Below, piece after piece: positions 56,902-64,000 of a stretch of 64,000 nucleotides of DNA. A model generated the notes under the pieces. The model was not told where the DNA came from, searched no databases, and saw only the letters and a program-made list of their open reading frames with translations. Position 1 is the first letter of the stretch, and each line of letters starts with the position of its first letter. A program made the position numbers and the translations under genes. The DNA is from an uncultured Cellvibrionales bacterium (GTDB lineage Bacteria > Pseudomonadota > Gammaproteobacteria > Pseudomonadales > Dasaniaceae): the NCBI GenBank assembly GCA_913019905.1, contig CAJVZD010000004.1, positions 154,110 to 218,109 on the forward strand, given 5' to 3'.

Positions 56902-57155
56902 AGTATTATTCAGTCACCCAAAAAGTTTATCTTTCCTTAGCAGCTAACAGTTTGCAACTCGCCATGGGAATCAAGCCCGCTGCAGTTGGAAAAAACGCAA
57001 ACAAGGCGACATCTAGAATTCGAGGTCTTACAAAAAATTAACACTTTGTCGAAGGTGCTGTAATCCGGCGAGACCATTCAGTGGCAGCCAATTGATCGAA
57101 ATAATGAAAAAACGACCGGGCACTAAAAACTCTCTATAGAAAGATGCCCTAGATG

Positions 57156-57929
57156 TTAAAGCCGTACCTCTATACCACGATCGGCCATGAAACGTTTAGC
57201 CTCGGGAACAGTATATTCGCCATAGTGAAAAATACTGGCCGCCAGCACCGCATCGGCGTGCCCCTCAATAATTCCGTCCACCAAATGTTCGAGATTACCG
57301 ACTCCCCCCGAGGCAATTACTGGCACTGACACCGCGTCGCTTATCGAACGCGTTAGCGGAATATTGAACCCATCTTTGGTGCCATCACGATCCATACTCG
57401 TCAAGAGGATTTCTCCCGCGCCATTGGAGACCATTTTTTTTGCCCACTCAACCGCATCAATGCCCGTTGATTTTCTTCCACCATGAGTAAAAATCTCCCA
57501 ACGCAAAGGCTCACCATCCGGACTCACTTGCTTGGCATCAATACACACAACAATACATTGCGACCCAAATCGATCCGCCGCCTCTGTAACAAAATCAGGA
57601 TTAAAAATAGCCGCAGAATTGATGCCTATTTTATCGGCGCCAGCATTCAACATTGTACGAATATCGTCAACGGTTCGAATGCCTCCGCCAACAGTGAGAG
57701 GAATAAAAACCTCGGAAGCAATATTCTCTACCGTATGCACAGTAGTTTCACGCCCTTCATGGGTAGCGGTAATATCGAGAAAAGTGATTTCGTCAGCACC
57801 CTGCTCGTTATAACGCTTGGCCACCTCAACAGGGTCACCGGCATCCCGAATACCAACGAAATTTACGCCCTTAACAACGCGGCCATTGTCGACATCCAAA
57901 CAAGGAATAATCCTTTTTGCTAAGCCCAT
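57156..57929 (-). CDS. hisF: Imidazole glycerol phosphate synthase cyclase subunit
   Basis: TIM-barrel cyclase that joins ammonia from HisH with PRFAR to give IGP and AICAR. It has 257 residues. [24 protein letters not shown] holds catalytic Asp11, and [13 protein letters not shown] holds the second catalytic Asp; a phosphate site is at [17 protein letters not shown] ribosome site precedes the ATG. It is the last gene of hisBHAF; the order matches Pseudomonas. Confidence 0.97.
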   Translation of the reverse strand: MGLAKRIIPCLDVDNGRVVKGVNFVGIRDAGDPVEVAKRYNEQGADEITFLDITATHEGRETTVHTVENIASEVFIPLTVGGGIRTVDDIRTMLNAGADKIGINSAAIFNPDFVTEAADRFGSQCIVVCIDAKQVSPDGEPLRWEIFTHGGRKSTGIDAVEWAKKMVSNGAGEILLTSMDRDGTKDGFNIPLTRSISDAVSVPVIASGGVGNLEHLVDGIIEGHADAVLAASIFHYGEYTVPEAKRFMADRGIEVRL

Positions 57930-57947
57930 ACTATTGTTCCTCCTCGC

Positions 57948-58679
57948 TCAGAAGCTATCACAGTAAGCTTGTGCCTCTGCGACATCCAACGTTCCTTCAT
58001 AAATCGCCCGTCCCGTAATCGCACCGAGAATGCCGGTATCTGCGACCGCTTGCAGTGCTTTTATATCATCCATATTAGTAATACCTCCAGATGCGATAAC
58101 AGGTATTGTTGAAGCATGAGCCATCGCAACAGTTTGTTCTACATTGACACCTTGCATCATTCCATCGCGACTAATATCGGTATAAACAATCGATGAAACA
58201 CCATCTTGTTCAAAGCGCTTAGCCAATTCAACCGCTTTTATACTGGAGACCTCAGCCCAACCGTCGGTTGCAACCAAGCCATCCTTAGCGTCTAGCCCGA
58301 CGATGATATGCCCCGGAAATTCTTTGCAGGCCTCCGCCACAAACTGAGGCTCTTTAACCGCTTTAGTTCCGATAATCAAATAATCGACACCGGCGTTAAT
58401 GTATTGTTCAATCGTCTTCAAATCGCGAATACCTCCACCAATTTGAATCGGTAAATCTGGGTAGGATTTTGCAATTGCAGTCACGGCGTCACCGTTCACG
58501 GGTTTGCCATCGAAAGCGCCATTCAAATCAACCAAATGTAATCGACGGGTACCACCGTCTACCCAGCGTTTCGCCATTTCGACCGGATCATCACCGTAAA
58601 CAGTCGAATCTTCCATCAAACCTTGTCGTAGACGTACGCAAGCGCCGTCTTTTAAATCTATTGCGGGAATAATTAACAT
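57948..58679 (-). CDS. hisA: ProFAR isomerase
   Basis: TIM-barrel isomerase, fourth step of histidine synthesis. It is 243 residues from ATG 58679 (an in-frame TTG at 58685 is unlikely). [16 protein letters not shown] carries catalytic Asp near residue 8 and YTDISRDGM the second Asp; GGIRDL and [10 protein letters not shown] bind phosphates. It lies 18 bases before hisF. Confidence 0.96.
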   Translation of the reverse strand: MLIIPAIDLKDGACVRLRQGLMEDSTVYGDDPVEMAKRWVDGGTRRLHLVDLNGAFDGKPVNGDAVTAIAKSYPDLPIQIGGGIRDLKTIEQYINAGVDYLIIGTKAVKEPQFVAEACKEFPGHIIVGLDAKDGLVATDGWAEVSSIKAVELAKRFEQDGVSSIVYTDISRDGMMQGVNVEQTVAMAHASTIPVIASGGITNMDDIKALQAVADTGILGAITGRAIYEGTLDVAEAQAYCDSF

Positions 58680-58727
58680 AAGCAAAAAACCATAGTGAGG
58701 AAAAACGCAAACGCGTCATTGTTGATC

Positions 58728-59378
58728 TTAATCTTGGCCATCCCAACTTAAAAAATTGGATAACAATTGCAAACCAGCCAAACTGCTTTTTTCTGGATGA
58801 AACTGCACACCAAAAACATTATCGCGGTGCAGAGCAGCATGAATTTCTACCCCGTAATCTGCAGTTGCGGCAACCAAGGCTTGATCTTTCGCGTGCACAA
58901 AGTAACTATGCACAAAATAGAAGCGCGCATCCTGATCGATGTTATGCCACAGAGGATGTTCGATTGTCTGGTGCAACTGGCTCCAACCCATATGCGGGAC
59001 TTTCAATCGACTGCCCGACGAATCTTCAAGAGGACTGCCGAAAAACTGCACCTCGCCTTCAAACAAATTCAAGCAGTCGACACCACCACTTTCTTCACTA
59101 CGTGACATTAACGCTTGTAAACCGACGCAAATTGCCAGCATCGGTTTTGTGTTAGATGCTTCAGCGACAATGTCGTCAACACCGAGCCGACGAATCTCCG
59201 CCATACAATCTCGAATAGCGCCAACACCGGGAAAAATTACGCGGTCAGCGGACAGGATTTTATCGGCATCACCCGTTACGAATACATCAACATTGTCGCT
59301 AACATGCTCAAGCGCACTGGCTACGGAGTGCAAATTTCCCATGCCATAGTCAATGACAGCAACCGTGGATTTAGACAT
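58728..59378 (-). CDS. hisH: Imidazole glycerol phosphate synthase glutaminase subunit
   Basis: Class I amidotransferase that feeds ammonia to HisF. It has 216 residues: [12 protein letters not shown] at the start, nucleophile loop AICVGLQ (Cys near 84) and His-Glu in VQFHPEKSS. Forty-eight bases separate it from hisA. Confidence 0.96.
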   Translation of the reverse strand: MSKSTVAVIDYGMGNLHSVASALEHVSDNVDVFVTGDADKILSADRVIFPGVGAIRDCMAEIRRLGVDDIVAEASNTKPMLAICVGLQALMSRSEESGGVDCLNLFEGEVQFFGSPLEDSSGSRLKVPHMGWSQLHQTIEHPLWHNIDQDARFYFVHSYFVHAKDQALVAATADYGVEIHAALHRDNVFGVQFHPEKSSLAGLQLLSNFLSWDGQD

Positions 59379-59484
59379 AGAATAACCTTAGGTAAAGTTC
59401 TTCCCATCATGGCAATACCGAGAGTAAGATCACAAATAGTTATCGCGGCCTTGGAAGAACAATTGAAATTAAAATCAAAGTTGC

Positions 59485-60078
59485 TTACAGCGTGCCTTTG
59501 GTTGAAGGCATAATACCGGCCATACGGTCGTCCGCGGTTAACGCCATTCGCAACGCCCGACCAAAGGCCTTAAAGACCGTTTCGGCCTGATGATGGGTAT
59601 TTTTGCCTCTTAAATTGTCGACGTGTAAGGTCACTTTTGCGTGGTTAATAAAACCTTGGAAAAACTCAATAAACAAATCGACATCGAAGCCACCGACTGA
59701 TCCTCGAGTGAACGGCACGTGCCATTCCAGCCCTGGACGTCCGGAGAAGTCGATCACTACCCGCGACAAAGCTTCATCGAGAGGCACATAGGCATGCCCA
59801 TAACGAGCAATACCTTTTTTATCACCGACAGCCTCATTAAAAGCCTGACCTAGCGTAATCCCAATATCTTCGACCGTGTGATGCGCATCTATGTGTAAAT
59901 CACCTTTGGCCTGTATATCCAGATCAATCATCCCGTGACGGGCGATCTGATCCATCATATGATCGAGAAACGGTACACCGGTTTCGAAATTCGTTTTTCC
60001 GGTACCATCCAAATTAATCGAAACCAAAATTTGAGTTTCCAGCGTATCTCGACTTATCGTGGCTTTACGTTCAGCCAT
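59485..60078 (-). CDS. hisB: Imidazoleglycerol-phosphate dehydratase
   Basis: Mn-dependent dehydratase, 197 residues, the monofunctional form without the phosphatase domain found in E. coli. Metal-binding repeats [12 protein letters not shown] and [11 protein letters not shown] (about 45-70), and later [15 protein letters not shown], are intact. GGAG precedes the ATG. It is the first gene of the his cluster; the 299-base divergent spacer to mutY shows no His-rich leader frame. Confidence 0.96.
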   Translation of the reverse strand: MAERKATISRDTLETQILVSINLDGTGKTNFETGVPFLDHMMDQIARHGMIDLDIQAKGDLHIDAHHTVEDIGITLGQAFNEAVGDKKGIARYGHAYVPLDEALSRVVIDFSGRPGLEWHVPFTRGSVGGFDVDLFIEFFQGFINHAKVTLHVDNLRGKNTHHQAETVFKAFGRALRMALTADDRMAGIMPSTKGTL

Positions 60079-60377
60079 ACTTAATCTCCACAGGGGTTAT
60101 TCAATCTAAGAGCGGCATCTTTGACGGCGCAGCTTACTACAGTAATCAGGGTAAGAATTGGTTATTATAAAAAAAGCGCCGCGCTATTACATCTCTTGCG
60201 CTAAAAAAGCTCACCGAAACCTACGTTTTATCAAAAATACTGGACGTCACTGCATTGAAAATCTCCAACCTTCGCCTAGAAACTCATCAATGCCTCGCTT
60301 TTAGCTATATCACAAGGCAGTTAAAACGCCGCAACCAGCAAAAACCACACTCCTAATACACTGCATTTGGCGACCTA

Positions 60378-61436
60378 ATGACCAACAATCGAGTAAATAT
60401 CAACATTAGTGACCGGGTCCTAGCCTGGTTTGATCATTCCGGCCGTAAAGATTTACCCTGGCAAAAGGACATCAATCCCTATCGCGTCTGGCTCTCGGAG
60501 ATAATGTTACAACAAACCCAGGTTTCCTCGGTGATTCCTTACTTCGAAACGTTTACCCAAACATTTCCGACAGTTAAAGCTCTCGCAAATGCTAGCGAAG
60601 ACGAAGTGCTTCACCTGTGGACCGGCTTGGGATACTACTCAAGAGCTCGCAACCTGTTAAAAACCGCGCAACAGATCTGCCTCAACCATCAAGGAGAATT
60701 CCCCGATGATGTCGAGGCACTTTGTCTACTACCCGGCATAGGTCGATCGACAGCGGGCGCCATCATTTCAATCGCCTTTAAACGACCAGCACCCATTCTC
60801 GATGGTAACGTCAAACGAGTTCTTGCACGACATGGCGCAATCGCCGGCTGGCCCGGAAAAAACGCGGTTCTCAAGGATTTGTGGACCCTGGCGGAAGCCT
60901 ATTTACCGCCGCACAGAGCCGACAATTATAGCCAGGCAATGATGGATTTAGGTGCAACGCTTTGTACGAGAAGTAAACCCGATTGCGCGCGATGCCCACT
61001 CCATATTGACTGCATGGCCAAATCCCAGGGTAATACTGGCGACTTTCCAGGAAAAAAACCTAAAAAGACCATTCCGGTTAAGTCGACACAGATGCTGATG
61101 ATAAGAAATGCCAACGGCGAACTATTACTCGAAAAAAGACCGAGCACCGGCGTGTGGGGTGGACTGTGGATTTTTCCGCAAATCACCACCAATGACAGCC
61201 CCTTCCAATATTGTGAAGACGTACTGGGAGTAAAGGCTGACAGCATCGAAAGCTGGAAAATACATCGCCATACATTTAGCCACTACCACCTGGATATTAG
61301 TCCGGTGCTTGTCGATATACCCAAAGAACCCTCTAAATCCATGGAAGCCAACCGCTTGCTCTGGTATAACACTGATAATCCACCTACGGTGGGAATGGCA
61401 GCTCCGATTAAAAAATTAATCAGCCAGTTGGAATAA
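60378..61436 (+). CDS. mutY: Adenine DNA glycosylase MutY
   Basis: Removes adenine paired with 8-oxoguanine. It has 352 residues: helix-hairpin-helix LLPGIGRSTAGAI with the catalytic Asp in ILDGNVKRV, the iron-sulfur cysteines C-x6-C-x2-C-x5-C in CTRSKPDCARCPLHIDC (near 195-211), and a C-terminal NUDIX-like domain that reads 8-oxoG (SHYHLDI). It is followed by yggX, as in many gammaproteobacteria. Confidence 0.96.
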   Translation: MTNNRVNINISDRVLAWFDHSGRKDLPWQKDINPYRVWLSEIMLQQTQVSSVIPYFETFTQTFPTVKALANASEDEVLHLWTGLGYYSRARNLLKTAQQICLNHQGEFPDDVEALCLLPGIGRSTAGAIISIAFKRPAPILDGNVKRVLARHGAIAGWPGKNAVLKDLWTLAEAYLPPHRADNYSQAMMDLGATLCTRSKPDCARCPLHIDCMAKSQGNTGDFPGKKPKKTIPVKSTQMLMIRNANGELLLEKRPSTGVWGGLWIFPQITTNDSPFQYCEDVLGVKADSIESWKIHRHTFSHYHLDISPVLVDIPKEPSKSMEANRLLWYNTDNPPTVGMAAPIKKLISQLE

Positions 61437-61466
61437 CTCATTCACTTAAGTCGTCTAGATACGAAT

Positions 61467-61490
61467 CTTGCATAAGAACTTGCATAGGAA
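61467..61490. repeat. Tandem duplication, 2 x 12 bp
   Basis: CTTGCATAAGAA and CTTGCATAGGAA, one mismatch, in the mutY-yggX spacer. Confidence 0.85.
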
Positions 61491-61599
61491 CGCTGTTTAA
61501 GAACGCCCCAAAACGAGCTCACGCAAAATTTGCCATAGGGCCCTAAAGGACCAATACTGCAGGCTTAGCTCATCACACAATGCAATCCAGGACCCAACA

Positions 61600-61872
61600 A
61601 TGTCACATTTTATCTTTTGCCGTAAATATCAAAAAGAACTTGAAGGGCTGGATGCGCCCCCCTATCCCGGAGCCAAGGGACAGGATATTTACGACAACAT
61701 TTCCAAGCAAGCCTGGCAGGAATGGCAGCAACACCAGACAATGCTGATCAACGAACGCAACCTCAATATGGTAGATCCCGCAGCCCGAAAATTTCTGAAA
61801 GAGGAGATGGACAAGTTTATGACAGGGCAAGAATATGCCCAAGCAGATGGATTTGTGCCAGAAAACAAGTAA
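61600..61872 (+). CDS. yggX: Probable Fe(II)-trafficking protein YggX
   Basis: 90 residues. The start [21 protein letters not shown] has the conserved Cys7 needed for function, and [22 protein letters not shown] is the family core. It protects iron-sulfur proteins from oxidation. AGGA precedes the ATG. It lies between mutY and tRNA-Phe. Confidence 0.95.
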   Translation: MSHFIFCRKYQKELEGLDAPPYPGAKGQDIYDNISKQAWQEWQQHQTMLINERNLNMVDPAARKFLKEEMDKFMTGQEYAQADGFVPENK

Positions 61873-61966
61873 TTACCCGACCATAGGGTATTGACTCATC
61901 GCATTTGAACCTGTTTAATACGCGCCTCTTATCGATGCAGCACAACATTGCATCGGCATAAGGCAC

Positions 61967-62042
61967 GCCCGGATAGCTCAGTCGGTAGAGCAGGGGATTG
62001 AAAATCCCCGTGTCCGTGGTTCGATTCCGCGTCCGGGCACCA
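61967..62042 (+). tRNA. tRNA-Phe (anticodon GAA)
   Basis: 76 bases including an encoded CCA. The acceptor arm GCCCGGA pairs with TCCGGGC, the D arm is AGCTCAGTCGGTAGAGC, the anticodon loop is TTGAAAA within a GGGGA/TCCCC stem, and the T arm is GTGGTTCGATTCCGC region. I saw no duplicated 3' end downstream that would mark an integrated element. Confidence 0.98.
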
Positions 62043-62055
62043 TCATTTTCACGCT

Positions 62056-62082
62056 AAACCCTGCTTAATTGCGGGGTTTTTC
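62056..62082 (+). terminator. Rho-independent terminator after tRNA-Phe
   Basis: AAACCCTGC pairs with GCGGGGTTT (nine pairs, one U-G) around a six-base loop, followed by TTTTC. It starts 14 bases after the tRNA. Confidence 0.9.
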
Positions 62083-62737
62083 GTTTCTGCACCACTAAAA
62101 TTGCGAGAGTTTAAATCTCGTCAATGCCACGATAAATCACATTAATTCTTCATTATCTTTAGGGTATTTATCGCTGCAAACCCGACAGTATTCGCAGTAT
62201 TCGCAGTATTCGCAGTATTCGCAGTATTCGCAGTATTCGCAGTATTCGCAGTATTCGCAGTATTCGCAGTGTTAACATAATACGGTGTAATTACTCGCTG
62301 GTGTAAAAAACTGCATAGAGTTTACTCGATCTCATCTGCGGCACTGTCCATTGCAGTTAACTCCCTACCTTAACTAGCATCAACCTGAAAAGGGTGCAAA
62401 AAATGTAGCTTGCATGGACATTAAGCAATCGATATCAATTTACCAAAACAAGAACGCAGCTGATTAAGGCGGCTCGACCGCGTTAGTAGCCACTGGCTAG
62501 AGGGAAACAGGGGTTTAAACACCGGTGAGTCATTACTGAGAATGAAAACTGAAAGACTTGAAGCCAAGAAACATACACACACAATAACCCAAAATCGTAG
62601 GTCTGGGTTTCGATACAGGACTCTTGGGCTATTAGATTTTCACAGCAGTATTTGCTCTGATGTAATTCAAAAACTTGCACAAAACCTTAACAGTGGCAAA
62701 ATAAACGCAAACTTCCGCAAATATGCCGGGTAACTCT
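62083..62737. other. Long non-coding spacer
   Basis: About 655 bases between the tRNA terminator and the alcohol dehydrogenase. Apart from the 9-bp minisatellite (62185-62271) I see no gene; short frames on both strands lack start context and family signs. No promoter with a good -35/-10 pair was recognised. Confidence 0.55.
62185..62271. repeat. Minisatellite, 9-bp unit, nine copies plus a partial
   Basis: ACAGTATTC followed by eight perfect GCAGTATTC units and a partial GCAGT. Units abut without spacers. The array lies about 100 bases after the tRNA-Phe terminator. Confidence 0.97.
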
Positions 62738-63811
62738 ATGAAAACGCAAGCGGCCATAGTTCGTAACACCAATGAAGAATTTTCGATTGAAGAAGTCGAT
62801 TTAGCCGACCCACGCAACGGCGAAGTCAGAGTCAAAATTGAAGCCTGTGGTATTTGCCGAAGTGATCTGAGTGCTCTTGAAGGTAAAGAAGTTATCGAGT
62901 TTCCCGCCGTATTGGGCCACGAAGCGACAGGCACGGTAGACGCTGTCGGAAAGGGTGTTGTCAGGCTAAAGGAAGGAGACAAAGTCATTTTATCCTGGAC
63001 ACCCGCCTGCGGATGCTGCCCCGGCTGTTTGAGAGGTCAAGTGCACTTATGTCGAGAAATCAACATGACAACTCACCGCCGGGGACCGCTCTCACAAGGA
63101 GGACAAGGCATTGACCGATTTATGGGACTGGGTGCTTTTTGCGAGCATGTTGTCATTCCGGAAAGAATGGCAATTCCAGTTACTACCAGCCTGCCTCCGC
63201 ACCAGACTTGCCTTATTGGCTGTGCCGTGACCACAGGTTTCGGCGCAGCAGTTAACACCGCAGCCGTACGCTGGGGCGAAACGGTGGCGGTGCTAGGTTG
63301 TGGAGGCGTTGGTTTGTCTGCCATTCAGGGCGCAAAAGTAGCAGGTGCCTCTAGAATAATTGCGGTCGATCCTATTGCGGAACGCCGAGAAGCAGCTCGC
63401 GCCATGGGAGCCACTGACGTACTGACCGCTGAGAACGTTTCTGTAGAAATTCCAAAACTCGCCGCCGATGGTGTTGACTGCGCCATAGAATGTGTCGGCA
63501 ACGTCAATACGATGAGAACCTGCTTCGAACTAATTCGGCCCGGTGGTCGAGCAATCGTGGTTGGATTGCCGGGATATGCAGACGAGCTCACTATTCCCGC
63601 GATAAACCTATTAGCAGAAAAAACACTATCCGGGTCGATCTACGGATCCTGTCAACCCAATACGGATTTTCAAAAGATTTTGTCCTTAAGTGAGGCGGGT
63701 GAATTCAAGCTGGGCGCGCTGGTCGACAAGATTCGACCATTCTCGGAAATTAATCAGGGATTTGACGAGATGCGGCAAGGGCATTTGACTCGCGTGGTAC
63801 TGGTCTTTTAA
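62738..63811 (+). CDS. Zinc-containing alcohol dehydrogenase
   Basis: Medium-chain NAD(P)-dependent dehydrogenase, 357 residues from ATG 62738 (an ATG at 62723 would add five). Catalytic zinc site CGICRSD and LGHEATG; the structural zinc lobe CGCCPGCLRGQVHLC has all four cysteines; Rossmann motif GCGGVGLSAIQG (about 190-201) with Asp at the strand end (AVDPIAE) suggests NAD. The closest well-known relatives are class III/NDMA-type enzymes, but the substrate cannot be read. It stands alone after a long spacer. Confidence 0.88.
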   Translation: MKTQAAIVRNTNEEFSIEEVDLADPRNGEVRVKIEACGICRSDLSALEGKEVIEFPAVLGHEATGTVDAVGKGVVRLKEGDKVILSWTPACGCCPGCLRGQVHLCREINMTTHRRGPLSQGGQGIDRFMGLGAFCEHVVIPERMAIPVTTSLPPHQTCLIGCAVTTGFGAAVNTAAVRWGETVAVLGCGGVGLSAIQGAKVAGASRIIAVDPIAERREAARAMGATDVLTAENVSVEIPKLAADGVDCAIECVGNVNTMRTCFELIRPGGRAIVVGLPGYADELTIPAINLLAEKTLSGSIYGSCQPNTDFQKILSLSEAGEFKLGALVDKIRPFSEINQGFDEMRQGHLTRVVLVF

Positions 63812-63926
63812 TGCAGCGGCCCGTTTTCTTGCTGACTAGCTCGTCTCACTGCTAATACTCATTTGGGTCATACCAGCGCTTCCTTGACTAACTAGTGCCT
63901 ATCCAGAAATGGGCGTTTTTCTGCGA

Positions 63927-64000
63927 TGTCATTGCGAGCGAAGCGCGGCAATCTCCCGCAGCCCGCGCCAATGCTGGATGAGATTGCCGCGCTAACGCTC
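63927..64000. repeat. REP-like inverted repeat, cut by the window edge
   Basis: GAGCGAAGCGCGGCAATCTC (63936-63955) and GAGATTGCCGCGCTAACGCTC (63980-64000) are imperfect inverted arms around a 24-base loop, preceded by TGTCATTGC. The pattern resembles the widespread GAGATTGCCGCG intergenic palindromes of proteobacteria. The right flank is missing. Confidence 0.75.

Noticed and set aside
62185..62271. CRISPR-like array
   Set aside because: Units are 9 bp and abut with no spacers, and no cas gene is near; it is a minisatellite.
62542..62733. 63-codon frame in the spacer before the alcohol dehydrogenase
   Set aside because: No ribosome site, no recognisable pattern, and it runs into the start of the dehydrogenase.
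61967..62737. tRNA-Phe as an attachment site of an integrated element
   Set aside because: No integrase and no repeat of the tRNA 3' end was seen downstream within the window.

Overview
The window is chromosomal DNA of a gammaproteobacterium of the Pseudomonas / marine Cellvibrio-like branch (inference). The grounds are gene order and family membership: fimX-serB-smp-parC, and typA-thiI-glnA-ntrBC followed by trmL-secB-grxC-yibN-gpmI-envC-ctpA-yibQ and later hisBHAF-mutY-yggX-tRNA-Phe. From memory, these match the order in Pseudomonas, and partly that in E. coli. GC content is moderate. I see no transposase, integrase, phage gene or CRISPR array.

Layout. 1-3804 (minus): trpEGDC operon (trpC cut by the window edge), preceded by a hand-found 24-codon leader peptide with a Trp-Arg-Trp run. 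4053-6701: the EF-P lysylation genes epmA and efp (minus) facing epmB (plus). 7018-16416: a PilZ-like protein, a FimX-like degenerate GGDEF/EAL protein, serB, an Smp-like membrane protein with a cyclase-like domain, and parC. 16640-20000: small unknown proteins, a SlyD-type isomerase, a periplasmic repeat protein, dtd and pip. 20197-26672: typA, an Na+-coupled transporter, an unknown membrane-anchored protein, a CinA-like domain protein and thiI. 27177-32259: glnA, a DUF4124 protein and ntrBC. The nitrogen genes carry readable control sites: a sigma-54 promoter with an NtrC site before glnA, and a perfect NtrC palindrome before ntrB.

32335-45483 (minus): a complete-looking MSHA-type (type IV) pilus locus of 15 genes, mshI-pilN-J-K-L-M-N-E-G-B-B-A-C-D-O. 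It has two tandem MshB-like pilins and no mshF, mshP or mshQ. It sits exactly between ntrC and trmL, which are close neighbours in Pseudomonas. MshE carries a c-di-GMP-binding MshEN domain and FimX is also a c-di-GMP receptor, so two pilus systems in this genome probably answer to the same second messenger.

45913-62042: housekeeping backbone (RNA methylation, protein export, glycolysis, cell-separation and envelope proteins, histidine synthesis, DNA repair, tRNA-Phe). It is interrupted by a 998-residue double HtrA protein whose second protease half has lost its catalytic residues, an architecture best known from fungal Nma111p and plant DEG7. 62043-64000: a largely non-coding stretch with a nine-unit 9-bp minisatellite, a zinc alcohol dehydrogenase, and a REP-like inverted repeat cut by the right edge.

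A recurrent small-scale feature is the short head-to-tail duplication (9-20 bp units) in spacers, seen at about nine places. One of them has triplicated the stop codon of yibQ.
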